Part shown: positions 35,582 through 45,474 of the stretch, one piece after another
How the letters are laid out: each line of letters begins with the position of its first letter
Numbering within the stretch: position 1 is the stretch's first letter
Notes under the pieces: model-generated
What the model was told of the DNA's origin: nothing
Databases searched by the model: none
What the model saw: the letters and a program-made list of their open reading frames with translations, nothing else
From: Trichaptum fuscoviolaceum
Taxonomy: Eukaryota > Basidiomycota > Agaricomycetes > Hymenochaetales > Trichaptaceae
Assembly: GCA_910574455.1 (NCBI GenBank)
Contig: CAJSYZ010000003.1
Location: forward strand, 124,001-188,000
Reading direction: 5' to 3'
Length of the DNA stretch: 64,000 bases
Translations under genes and position numbers: made by a program

Positions 35582-36692
35582 GTGCCCAACCTGAAGGTCT
35601 TAATACGAGTCGCCAATCATACGGAAAGATTGTTGGAAGACGTGCAGGAGATTTTTATCTTCGACCCCATCCGCATCACAGACATCCCCACCAACTCTAC
35701 CCCACCCCACACCCCATCCGAACTCGAATACTCCGATACTGAGCAGACAACCAAGGCAGAACCCCCATCCGAAGCTCGAGAAAGCATAGTAACCAATCCA
35801 TTTGTTACTTCATACTCAGCCCCTCGACTCGGACAAGAATTCACAAGGGAAACCTATCTTAGCTCAGCATCATCTAACTTCGAAGATCCTCAACACTATT
35901 GGACAAGCGAAATAGGAACATATAACAGGCAATTACCACCTGTAACACCTGTTACTCAAAGGATCCAGGAACAGCATACACCCCCTCCCCCTCCGATCAA
36001 ACAAGAGATCAAACGCGAAGGAACTCCCATCCCCCTTCTAGGTTCACCTATCCATCTCAACACACCCACCCCTGGACCATTCCGATCCAAGCTCAGAAGG
36101 ATCAGAAGAAGACTTAGTAGCTCTATTTATCAACCAAATAGGCAACCTGGCGGATCTAATCATCCCCAGAACTAGTCGACTTCACCCTATCCAACCCGGT
36201 GTATCAGACGAAACAGAAATTGCAGAGAACTATAGGCTTCTGAAACTCAACGGACTAGATCAACGAATCAAGAAAAGCTACGACGGAGATTCAGTAATCA
36301 CATCATTGGCATTTCTTATCCGAAACCGTCGATTCCCCACCAATTGGAAACTAAGGGTAGACTTAATTTGGACAGAAGGACGAGCCTACGTTGGAAGCAA
36401 CCAAGCCCTTCGAAACGATCTTATATACGCAGCACACATCCATCCAGAAACCAACTATCATTACACAGTCCAAACCACTAGGGAACATCTAGATTACGTT
36501 TGCTATTGGCCTGACGTTGAAGAAGACGTTCAAACCTATATCAATCGCTGCGGTTGTCAACCTAGCCTATCCCCAAGTGACATTCCACTCATTTCACCTC
36601 CGAACCGTCCCATTCGACAAGCCACCCCTATTCCCCCAGTACCCCCGATTCCGGCACAGTATCAGACAAACGGAATCCAAACTACTGATTAG
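35582..36692 (+). other. Leader ORFs with an integrase-zinc-finger-like relic
   Basis: Two overlapping open frames without ATG starts. The first (to 36175) is Pro/Thr/Ser-rich. The second, open from about 36050 to 36692, contains YAAHIHPETNYH, then CYWPDVEEDVQTYINRCGCQ. This follows the H2C2 zinc-binding domain that precedes retroviral-type integrases: the second His and first Cys are 29 residues apart, as in this element's own pol (RNHPG...GCAICQ), but the last pair is CxC, not CxxC. Copy B (58093-58728) keeps it. It is a diverged duplicate or remnant of an older element; whether it is translated is unknown. Confidence 0.5.
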
Positions 36693-37557
36693 ACACTCTG
36701 GCACCTCGATCACAACTACCGGACACCCCTCACCTTGACACCTCGTTCGAATCACTACCTCCCTACCCCCCGGAAAATTCATACTTCGACTACTCGGAAC
36801 GTTGTTGGTATAGAGCTCGAGGATTTCATTCCGAATACATTACTTCAGCAAGCAAGGAAGAGAGTGGAAAGCTATTCCAAAAAGATATCGACACCACCCC
36901 GGAGAATTTTACCGCAGATACAACACAAATTATCAAGCAGTTGACCCGGAAGACGCTGAGGAACGTTACCAAGAGTTACACGGACTAAATCAACCCCAGT
37001 CCAGACCATCCCCTCTTACTCTTACCCACTTACTCCCCCCTTCACCGCTTGACACAAACACTTCACAATCTACCGCATTAACTGCAGCCACATCCCCAGT
37101 TGCACCCCCAAGTACCCCACCTCCTACCACCCAACCCGACCCCAATACTCCCCGACCTTCTACGCACTTACCCAAGGAAGAAACTTCCCCAGTTGCTCAT
37201 CCTTTACTCGCAAGCCCCACCCGGCATAGACACAGCCAATCGCTTGCAGGACCCTCCATCTTAGGCACGGACAAACCTAAAGTTGACGTTGAAATTGAGC
37301 AATCCAAGCGATCAGTCAAGTCTCTAACAGATCGACTCGAAGCCCTCAAGCTTAGAGGAGTAACAGATACACCCCCATCTGTAGACAAAGGAAAAGCACC
37401 AGAAAGACCTCCGAAGCAGGAAGAAGAACCTCCAAAGAAGGAAGAAGACAAATTAGACTACGTCGATCCCTTCGACCCTGACTACAAACCCAAAAAGTCT
37501 AATTCTCCGACCCCTGAACCGCCACCACCACCGCCACCTCCACCTCCATCGCCACCA
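36693..37557 (+). other. Open leader region in gag frame
   Basis: In copy B the gag frame is open upstream of the gag ATG from about 58733 and is rich in Tyr/Arg, then Pro/Thr, with a Pro-rich run just before the ATG. Copy A has lost one base near 36840 (ccgaatacattac against ccgaatacatctac), which breaks that frame, so it is probably not required or copy A is defective. Confidence 0.4.
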
Positions 37558-38727
37558 ATGGGAACTTCTGGAGGAGCAGCCAACACATCCGGACCCCCGG
37601 ACAAAATCGAAGAACGTAGAAATGGAGCCAATAAACCATTCAACTTCGATGGCAGTCGCAAGGATGCTAGACGATGGCTCGATCTCATGGAGAATTACAT
37701 CATTCTCACACCCGGTTACACGACAGATGAAGACAAGGTTCGACTTGCAGCCACATTCTGCAACCTAGGATCAGCTGGTACCTTCATAAACAGCATCATC
37801 ATCACCAAAGGAAACAAGAAACTAGCCGACGGAAAACCATGGGATTATACTTGGGCAAAATTCAAGAAAGATTTTCGTGAACACTTCATATCTGCAGACT
37901 ACATTGCAGACGCATATGAGGAACTTATGAAACTCAAGCAAACCCCTGGCATGCGCACGGATCAATATGTCTATGAATTCCAACGACTAGCTTATGATGC
38001 AGGAATCGAAGACACCACAGTTCTCACCAATCTGTTCAAGAAAGGCCTTCCAATTTCGATCCAAAGGGAACTGATCCGAATTGAAGACAATATGGCAAAG
38101 GACACAGCAGGCAAACCCCTCATGGACCCATACTACGAGAATGCCCTCAAATTTGGTCTACAATACGAAAGGATGAATCCCCCTCATCAACAGAAACCTT
38201 CACAATTCTTTAGGAAAAAGTACAGCTATCCGAAACGCCGATTCAATCGCAGATATCGAATTCATGAAATGGAAGTTGACTCCGACCCGGAACCGGAATC
38301 GGAACCTTCACTCGAAGACAAGATGGAAGAATTCAATATCAATGCTATGTATTTCAACAAACTCACCCCAGAGAAGCAGAAGGAAGCTAGAGACAAAGGT
38401 CTTTGTTTCTATTGCGAAAAACCCGGTCATATGGCGAACAAATGTCCCAAACGCCCATCTCGTCCCAGGAACTCTTTCAAACCTAGAGGAAAACCCCAAG
38501 GACGCTTCCCAGGTGCTAAACGCAGATTCAAGCCCCGAATCAATGCAATGGAAGTGGATGACGATGACTATGATGAAACGGACACCCTGGAAGACAAGGC
38601 ATATCAGATCAACGAGATTATCACCAGTCTTGATGATCAGTCTCGAGAGGAACTATTCAACACTTTGGACGAACTTGACAATGAAGATTTCGATGAATAT
38701 GGCAACTACGATGCTGCAAATTTTTGA
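37558..38727 (+). CDS. gag: Gag of Gypsy copy A
   Basis: 389 residues from an ATG (ccaccaATGgga). The capsid-like retrotrans_gag region spans residues about 30-200 (WAKFKKDFREHF, LMKLKQTPGMRTDQYVYEF). A single CCHC knuckle, CFYCEKPGHMANKC, lies at about residue 283, followed by a basic patch and an acidic C-terminus. It forms the retrotransposon particle and binds its RNA. The stop TGA (38725-38727) sits directly after the heptamer A AAT TTT, where ribosomes can slip back into pol. Copy B differs by one missing Ile codon. Confidence 0.9.
   Translation: MGTSGGAANTSGPPDKIEERRNGANKPFNFDGSRKDARRWLDLMENYIILTPGYTTDEDKVRLAATFCNLGSAGTFINSIIITKGNKKLADGKPWDYTWAKFKKDFREHFISADYIADAYEELMKLKQTPGMRTDQYVYEFQRLAYDAGIEDTTVLTNLFKKGLPISIQRELIRIEDNMAKDTAGKPLMDPYYENALKFGLQYERMNPPHQQKPSQFFRKKYSYPKRRFNRRYRIHEMEVDSDPEPESEPSLEDKMEEFNINAMYFNKLTPEKQKEARDKGLCFYCEKPGHMANKCPKRPSRPRNSFKPRGKPQGRFPGAKRRFKPRINAMEVDDDDYDETDTLEDKAYQINEIITSLDDQSREELFNTLDELDNEDFDEYGNYDAANF
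38718..38724 (+). promoter_or_regulatory. Predicted -1 frameshift site, gag-pol (copy A)
   Basis: A AAT TTT followed at once by the gag stop TGA. It fits the X XXY YYZ rule, and the pol frame is exactly -1 and has no ATG at its start. The same heptamer is at 60752-60758 in copy B. Confidence 0.7.
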
Positions 38728-41700
38728 ACAGCTCAGAGTTGGTTAACCCGGTTCAACTCAACACTGTTGTTCTAAATGGCAACATCTCATCATTTCGAAT
38801 CCCGGTCAAATTACTCGTTAACGGACGCCTCATCACTATCAATGCCCTTCTTGACACTGGAGCACAACTGAACTTTATCAACTCGGACTTAGTTGATAAG
38901 CTCAACATCAAAATGCATAAACTTGATAAAGCTTTACAAGTTAGCAATGCCGATGGAACTCTGAACAAGAACGGAACAGTTTCAGAACGGATTCGATTGA
39001 ATCTCACCCACCCTCATTCAACCTCGACAATCTTTTACCGGACACACATTCCAAGCGACGATGTTATTCTAGGACTACCTTGGTTCAAGCAGGCAAAGCC
39101 CCAGATTAACTGGAATGATGACACAATCACTATCAACAAGATCACTGTCTCTACTCGACTCGAACAGCAAAACCAAAAGCCAAAGGAGAAACTTAATATT
39201 CCAGACGAATATTTGGAATATGCGGACATCTTCTCAGAGAATGAAATCCAAACCTACCCCCCTGCCCGACCCTATGATATGGAGATCAAAACGTTACCAA
39301 GTTTTGTGCCGAAAATTCACAAACCGTACCCGGTCCCATACCATCAACAACCAATTCTCACTACGTTAATTGACGACTTGCTCAACAAAGGATTTATCAA
39401 GGAATCTAACTCCCCAATGGCATCACCTTTCTTCTTTATTGATAAGAAAGATGGAACACTCCGACCAGTACAGGACTACCGATACCTTAACTCGCATACA
39501 GTCAAAGATGCATATCCTATGCCGACACTCGCAGCAACTACTCGATCAACTCCGAGGATCCAAATACTTCACTACCCTCGATATCCGACAAGGTTATCAC
39601 AACATTCGCATCAAGGAATCTGATCAATGGAAAGCAGCCTTTGTATGCAACAGGAAACTCTACCATCCAACCGTTATGTTTTTCGGTCTATGCAACTCAC
39701 CTGCGGTTTTTCAACGCTTCATGAATGATATTCTAGCGGAGCAAATACGCCAGAACAAGGTCATTGTCTACATGGACGACCTACTCATTCATGCCCCGAC
39801 TCTCAAGCAGCTCATTGAAAACACCAAAGAAGTTTTTCAAATCCTAAAGGACAATCAACTCTACGTCAAACCAGCGAAATGCCGATTTCACCAACTCGAA
39901 GTACCATTTCTCGGTTACATTATTTCGGAATCGAAGATCAAGACAGACCCCTCCAAGATACAAGGAATACTTGACTGGACCACTCCGAAATGTCTCAAGG
40001 ACGTCAGATCATTTACAGGTTTTACCAACTTCTATCGCAGATTCATTCCAAACTATGCCACTATATGCCGACCACTCGATCAACTTAAACGGAAGGACAC
40101 ACCTTTTGTCTGGACAGACAAATGTGAAAAGGCTTTTCAGACGCTCAAGAAACTCTTTTCGAAGGAACCCCTCCTTATGCAACCCGACCCACACAAACCA
40201 TTCTATCTTGAAACGGACGCCTCAGCCGTAGCTACCGGCGCAGCACTACGCCAACATGACGAAAACGGTCAACTCAAACCCATAGGTTATATCTCTCAAG
40301 CTCTCAACCCGACGCAACGCAACTGGCAAATATATGACAGAGAATTATTTGCTATTATTCGAGCACTCCAAATGTGGAGACACTATCTACTTGGAAGCCC
40401 GCATACAGTTACGATTCATTGCGACCACAAGAATCTGACTTATTGGAGACAACCCCAACGCTTGACCCCTCGACAAGCTCGATGGCAGAATGAACTCTCA
40501 AGATACAATTACAAGATACAGGCCATACCAGGAAAACACATGATCCAATCCGATGCCCTATCCCGACGTGCGGACCATTTTAAAACGGAAGGAGAACTTA
40601 GCAACGAAGTTACACTTCTACCAGGGAAAGTTTTTCTCAAAGAAATGGAACTCCTAGCCACTCGAATTGAAGAAGCCGAAGAAGATGACAGGAACATCAT
40701 CGATGTCGATGACCTTCACCTCCAAATACGCAAAGAAACTGGAGATATTCAGGAAGCGATGAGCCTTCTACAGAAAGAATTACCACTCACCAAACCCAAA
40801 ATGACCGACTTCACAATCAAGGATCAACTGGTACACTTCAGGAACAAGATCTATGTGCCAAGGAACACGGAAATCATGCGCAACCTCTTACGACTATATC
40901 ATGACTTACCGACTCGAAACCACCCTGGAGTAGCGAATACAATGGAACAAATTCGACGAACATATTACTGGCCAAGAATGCAACAGTTCGTGACGAAATA
41001 CATCCAAGGATGTGCTATCTGTCAACAGATGAAGATCAACCACCACCCTCTTGTACCTCCACTCAACCCGATCATCGCAGATAAAGACACTTACCCGTTT
41101 GCAACCGTCAACATCGATTTCATCACAGACCTCCCAGAATCTGATGGATTCGACAGCATATGTGTTATTGTGGACCATGACTGCACCAAGGCGATTGTAC
41201 TCACTCCATGCACCAAGACGATCACTGCACTAGACACTGCACAACTGTACTTCGATAATGTGTACAGACGATTCGGATTACCAAGGAAAATAATCTCGGA
41301 TCGAGGACCACAGTTTGCATCTATGGTGTTCAGACAGCTATGCCAATTGCTTCACATCAAGCAGGCAATGTCTACAGCATATCACCCACAGACTGATGGA
41401 CAAGCAGAGCGCAGCAATCAGGAGATTGAAGCATACTTCAGGATCTATGCAGCAAATCACCCCCACCTCTGGAGCAAATACATCCCCCTCATGGAATTCA
41501 CACACAACAATCGGAAACATTCAACCACGGAACAGACCCCCTTTCGACTACTAATGGGATATGATCCAACATCATTCCCCTCGGAAAAATCGGAACTTGA
41601 TAGCAACATTCCGACTCTCAAGAATCGACTATCAAAGATACTAGAACTCCGAAATGACGCAGAAGCAGCTCTAACTCTCGCACAGGAATATCAACGCGAA

Positions 41701-42153
41701 GCTCAATCTACCCAATTCAAGCCACTATACATTGGACAATCTGTATGGTTAGAAGCAAGGAACCTCCGAAGAACCGGACTACCCTCAAAGTTTCAATCAA
41801 AACGCGAAGGACCCTTCGTTATCAAGCGAAAACTCAGGGATAATGTCTATGAACTCGAACTGCCTAGAACTTGGAAGATTCACCCTGTATTCCACGCCTC
41901 CCTTCTAACTCCCAACACCGAGACAGTAGAACATGGGCCAGCCTATTCAAAACCTCCACCTGACCTTATCGATGGAGAAGAAGAATTCGAAGTAGAAGCA
42001 ATTCTACAGCACAAAGGAGCCCCGAATCGAAGGAAGTACCTTATCAAATGGTTAGGATACCCGACTAGCAACAACACATGGGCCTCCGAAGACGCACTAA
42101 AGCATTCAGAAGAACTGCTATCAGCATACAAGGAGTTGCACAAGCTGAAGTAG
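38724..42153 (+). CDS. pol: Pol of Gypsy copy A (RT frameshifted)
   Basis: Read by -1 slip from gag. The aspartic protease has ALLDTGAQLNFIN (about 38850). RT follows with VQDYRYLNSHTVKDAYPMP, FTTLDIRQGYHNIRI and YMDDLLIHA, then RNase H (LETDASAVATGAAL, YDRELFAIIRAL, HCDHKNL). Integrase follows with H2C2 zinc finger (HDLPTRNH, CAICQ) and DDE residues in VNIDFITDL, ISDRGPQF and AYHPQTDGQAERSNQE. It ends in a chromodomain (FEVEAILQHKG, YLIKWLGYPTSNNTWASE), which steers insertion to marked chromatin. One extra C near 39525 shifts the frame between fingers and palm, so the first ORF ends at 39623 and the rest is read from another frame. Copy B is intact there. Confidence 0.88.
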
Positions 42154-42385
42154 CCCGATTTGGATAAAGCGGACACACAACGCGACCCACTTAACCCGAT
42201 TTGGACACCTTGGACCTACAAGCACAACTTCTTAGCCCCCTCCTCAGACTTCTTGCCTCACTGCGGCTAGATAACAAGACTTCTTGCCCCCGAAGTTTGA
42301 TATCGAAGAACCAACATGCCCCAGCGTGCCCCAGAAGCTTTCTACTGATTCAACGACCACATGATCAACTAGAAACTTCGTATAA

Positions 42386-42736
42386 ATGCACCAGAAGCCA
42401 CCCCACTTCCTCCCCATTCTCATGCACACCTTCTATGACATTATCCGACTTCTTATCTGGATAGCTCATTTACAAATCCACCCTATCATCACACGCACCT
42501 CTTTCCGACTCTTCCATCTCTTTCTCATCTGGTACATCTTCCCAGAACGCCGACCCACCACCTTCTGGATACACGATCTAGAACTACACTATCTAGGACG
42601 AAGCACTCATATTTACGTTGGCCTTGGGCCGAATAATGAGTTCTTCATCACAGGAGTCGATCCCACCTCTCATTTCCAGCTTAGTGGAACGCCAGCTGAC
42701 GGAACTCCAAGTGATAGCGAATCAGTCATCGCATGA
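42386..42736 (+). CDS. Accessory ORF 1 downstream of pol
   Basis: 116 residues from an ATG (tataaATGcacc). A hydrophobic, aromatic N-terminal half (FYDIIRLLIWIAHL, FRLFHLFLIWYIF) could be one or two membrane helices; a polar C-terminal half follows. It is in the position where some Gypsy elements carry an env-like or other extra gene, but I see no family resemblance. Confidence 0.4.
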   Translation: MHQKPPHFLPILMHTFYDIIRLLIWIAHLQIHPIITRTSFRLFHLFLIWYIFPERRPTTFWIHDLELHYLGRSTHIYVGLGPNNEFFITGVDPTSHFQLSGTPADGTPSDSESVIA

Positions 42737-43310
42737 CGAACAGATTATTCTCAATTCTCATCTGTTCTATTTTGTGTTTAAGGACGATCATCCTGATAAG
42801 GAACCATTGGACATACTCATCCCAGACATCAATAACCGCATCCGAAACGCCCCCGGTCCGACCAAAGTGAGATACGCACTCCAGCTGTATGCACTCCTCG
42901 AGTTCTATAAAATCACCATCGAAAAACTTCGTGACCACAAGCAAGAGCAACCTCTCACCTCTAGCACCCCCCTGGAATCCCAGCAGACTCCACCACCTCC
43001 GACACCCAGTCCTATCGACTCCCTGCCAGACCTCGAACCCTTTTCTCCCAATCCTAGCCCCATCCCAACGACAGTCAACCCCCGGGACATCTTCTCCCCC
43101 CCTCTGGCAACCAGCACCCCCTTTACCTTCACCACTACGAATTACAGCAACGACACACTTGTCAACGCCTCCACCAACTCCTCCTCATCCTCCTCCTCCT
43201 CTTCCTCAACCGACTACGACGACGCCGACAGTAACCCCCGATTTTCGTTCGCATCCGTATTTCCCATATTTTTACAAAGGTCCCACCTCGACCAGACAGA
43301 CCTTGTTTAA
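42636..43310 (+). CDS. Accessory ORF 2 downstream of pol
   Basis: 224 residues from the ATG at 42636 (MSSSSQESIPP). A helical first half (VRYALQLYALLEFYKITIEKL) is followed by a Pro/Ser-rich second half with a poly-Ser run. It overlaps accessory ORF 1 by 101 nt in another frame. Function unknown. Confidence 0.4.
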   Translation: MSSSSQESIPPLISSLVERQLTELQVIANQSSHDEQIILNSHLFYFVFKDDHPDKEPLDILIPDINNRIRNAPGPTKVRYALQLYALLEFYKITIEKLRDHKQEQPLTSSTPLESQQTPPPPTPSPIDSLPDLEPFSPNPSPIPTTVNPRDIFSPPLATSTPFTFTTTNYSNDTLVNASTNSSSSSSSSSSTDYDDADSNPRFSFASVFPIFLQRSHLDQTDLV

Positions 43311-44037
43311 TTCCCCACCTACCCCCAGACCCAGAACTATTCCGTTACCTTCTATGCCTTTCAATTTTAACACTCCCATTCCAACTTATCAACTACCGCC
43401 TTCCGAAACACCTGAACAACGTCTTGCGGCCACTGCCCCCTTTTTCTATCCCTCCCCCTTAAAATTTGATTTCCTTGACGAAGAAGAAGAAGAAGAACTC
43501 CAGCCTGGACCAGCCGACTCGGAATTCGGTTCCAATCTTTGGTCCCTCCCAGCCGACGAACCCGGTTGGAACGCCGACGACTGGCCCACCACTTACCTCC
43601 TCCGACACAACACTGTCACCGGACCCCTCCAGTACCCTTCACCTCCACCAAGCCCACGCCCCACCCACCCTCAGTACGGCCCTCTTGGTCCTGTTGATCT
43701 GGTACAACACTATCTGTTCGATCCGAAGCTCACCCCCCACGTTAACGTTGAGCGACTTCGACGTTGCTCACCCTTCCCGGAACTCGTGAAGTTAGTGCTT
43801 AGGCACACTTTCTTCAACCCAGAGCACGCCCCCCCTCTCTTACTCGGTCTCAAAATCGTCCTCGACCTTCCGTACACGCCCTACATCACCCGGAGAATTC
43901 GCCACAAGGGATCTTTGCACGCTCACTTCGCACCCTACCCAGGAGACCCCTTCTGTACTTGTGAGTGCTGCCTGTATTGTCCCCTTCACCATGCCGCCCA
44001 TCCGAACCCGGCGCGGAACCCTCACGAAGGAGAATAG
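42889..44037 (+). CDS. Accessory ORF 3 downstream of pol
   Basis: Up to 382 residues. The first part overlaps accessory ORF 2 and is low complexity; the part after 43310 looks protein-like, with an acidic run (LDEEEEEEL), WNADDWPTTYLL and a Cys/His-rich end CTCECCLYCPLHHAAH that could bind zinc. It overlaps accessory ORF 4 by 47 nt. Possibly one gene with ORF 2 joined by frameshift or splicing. Confidence 0.35.
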   Translation: MHSSSSIKSPSKNFVTTSKSNLSPLAPPWNPSRLHHLRHPVLSTPCQTSNPFLPILAPSQRQSTPGTSSPPLWQPAPPLPSPLRITATTHLSTPPPTPPHPPPPLPQPTTTTPTVTPDFRSHPYFPYFYKGPTSTRQTLFNSPPTPRPRTIPLPSMPFNFNTPIPTYQLPPSETPEQRLAATAPFFYPSPLKFDFLDEEEEEELQPGPADSEFGSNLWSLPADEPGWNADDWPTTYLLRHNTVTGPLQYPSPPPSPRPTHPQYGPLGPVDLVQHYLFDPKLTPHVNVERLRRCSPFPELVKLVLRHTFFNPEHAPPLLLGLKIVLDLPYTPYITRRIRHKGSLHAHFAPYPGDPFCTCECCLYCPLHHAAHPNPARNPHEGE

Positions 44038-44731
44038 TCCCCCTCCTCCTCGTTGTCCGACCGAATCTCTCCTCCCTAATCAGGCGTTTACCCTCACGGA
44101 ACCCACTCGTCAACAGTACTCGGCCACACTCCTCCACAGTGGACTCTTACCATATGTCCTCGACTCGACTCAGCGCCCCTTTCACCACTCTGTCTACACT
44201 CTCAATGTCATGCATGAATTACTCGTCCAATTGCAAGACTACATCGACCAGCATCGCGGTGGACATAAGCGATTCAACTTTCGTTTTGTTCAAGTAATCA
44301 TTCGTCGACTAAATCAAGTGATGATGGGACAATTAGCTGATGAGTTCACGGAGTATGAATTTGAACGTTTACTGGCTTACACTTTAGACGATGGACACCT
44401 TGAAGGACCTCCTCGATTTGTCGACCCGGTACCCCTCCCTCCCCCATCACCAATTGCTCTACCCCCACCCGAGTTTCCCACAGCCTACCATGATCAAGAG
44501 AACATGCCTATCTTCGATCCAACAAAACGGAACGAGTTCGATGTTCAGAACGCACCCCAACAGCCTTCGGAGCCTCAACAACCTCCAACCCCGGTTTCAC
44601 CCCCTTATGTTGTACATACACCTCGACCAAATGAACATCCCTCTCCTCCACTCTATCGACCTGACCCCCAGCCCGGCATAGACTGGCTTGCTATCGCAGC
44701 AGCCTTACCTTCCGATTTTCATTTCTCTTGA
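43991..44731 (+). CDS. Accessory ORF 4 downstream of pol
   Basis: 246 residues from the ATG at 43991 in a good context (caccATGcc). The central helical part (VMHELLVQLQDYIDQHRGG, FVQVIIRRLNQVMMGQLADEF) looks folded; the C-terminal third is Pro-rich. It ends about 200 bp before the 3' LTR. I recognise no domain. Confidence 0.4.
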   Translation: MPPIRTRRGTLTKENSPPPPRCPTESLLPNQAFTLTEPTRQQYSATLLHSGLLPYVLDSTQRPFHHSVYTLNVMHELLVQLQDYIDQHRGGHKRFNFRFVQVIIRRLNQVMMGQLADEFTEYEFERLLAYTLDDGHLEGPPRFVDPVPLPPPSPIALPPPEFPTAYHDQENMPIFDPTKRNEFDVQNAPQQPSEPQQPPTPVSPPYVVHTPRPNEHPSPPLYRPDPQPGIDWLAIAAALPSDFHFS

Positions 44732-44927
44732 TGGTCTACTCATTCGTTTGCTTTCTTATTATTGGTCTTAATTTGACCCTATAGCATTCGATTTCTATCT
44801 CTATCTCTCTCATGCTTCATCCATTATTGATCTTAACTTGATCCTATAAGCATTGTATTTGTCTTGTGAAATTCTCGCATTCACAATGTCTTGCTACTAC
44901 GGAATTTCAAGCTTAGAGACAGGGTAC
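44732..44927 (+). other. 3' non-coding end before the LTR (copy A)
   Basis: AT-rich with two partial repeats of gatcttaacttgaccctata-like sequence; ends agagacagggtac, a weak polypurine tract before the LTR. Confidence 0.45.
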
Positions 44928-45474
44928 TGTTATGCATCAAGCATACGGACCATGTTTACCTTTGTTTACCTCACGTAACCCGATTAGGCTACGCTTACCT
45001 TTGTCTCTCGGACTTTACCATTTAACCTTTTTACCTTTAACCTTCGGTGCCCCAGGTAGCCCCCTTTTACTGCCTCTTTGTTTCCTTTGCCCCTTCGCTT
45101 TACCATAGCCCCAGTTAGCCCTACGTAGCCCCAGTTAGCCCCATTTCCCCTGTTTCACAGTTAGCCCTAGTTAGCCCCAGTTAGCCCCAGTTAGCCCCAG
45201 TTAGCCCCAGCTAGCCCCAGAAGCGCGTTCTATTTATGTTTCTCCCTCTGTAGTATATAAACCCCTGTACATAGGCCTTTGGATGACACTTAAGTCAATC
45301 CTCCTATAGTCTTTCACACCATCGTGCCAAAGACTCTGTTCACCCACGACTTCCGAGCTTAAGAGAGCCTCGTTAAAGCGCCCACTCTTATCTCACCACT
45401 TGTTTGTTCACAAACAACGCTTTTGTCACTTATCATTTTTCCGTGATAAGTCTTCCGAAGCCGTGAACGTAACA
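44928..45474 (+). repeat. 3' LTR of copy A
   Basis: 547 bp, the same as the 5' LTR where compared. Followed by the duplicated target caagc and the remaining 3' end of the helicase exon. Confidence 0.92.

Larger units (their letters stand above)
34434..45474 (+). mobile_element. Chromodomain Gypsy retrotransposon, copy A
   Basis: An 11.04-kb element with 547-bp LTRs (TGTTATG...ACGTAACA) at 34434-34980 and 44928-45474, flanked by the 5-bp duplication caagc (34429-34433, 45475-45479) inside the helicase's last exon. The two LTRs agree wherever I compared them, so insertion is recent. Order: LTR, 2.6-kb leader, gag, pol (protease, RT, RNase H, integrase, chromodomain), 2.8 kb of extra ORFs, LTR. 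Gag and pol are joined by a -1 slippery site. RT carries a one-base insertion near 39525. Confidence 0.92.

Noticed and set aside
42905..43135. Gly-rich antisense ORFs opposite the accessory region and gag leader
   Set aside because: They are complements of Pro/Ser-rich low-complexity sequence.
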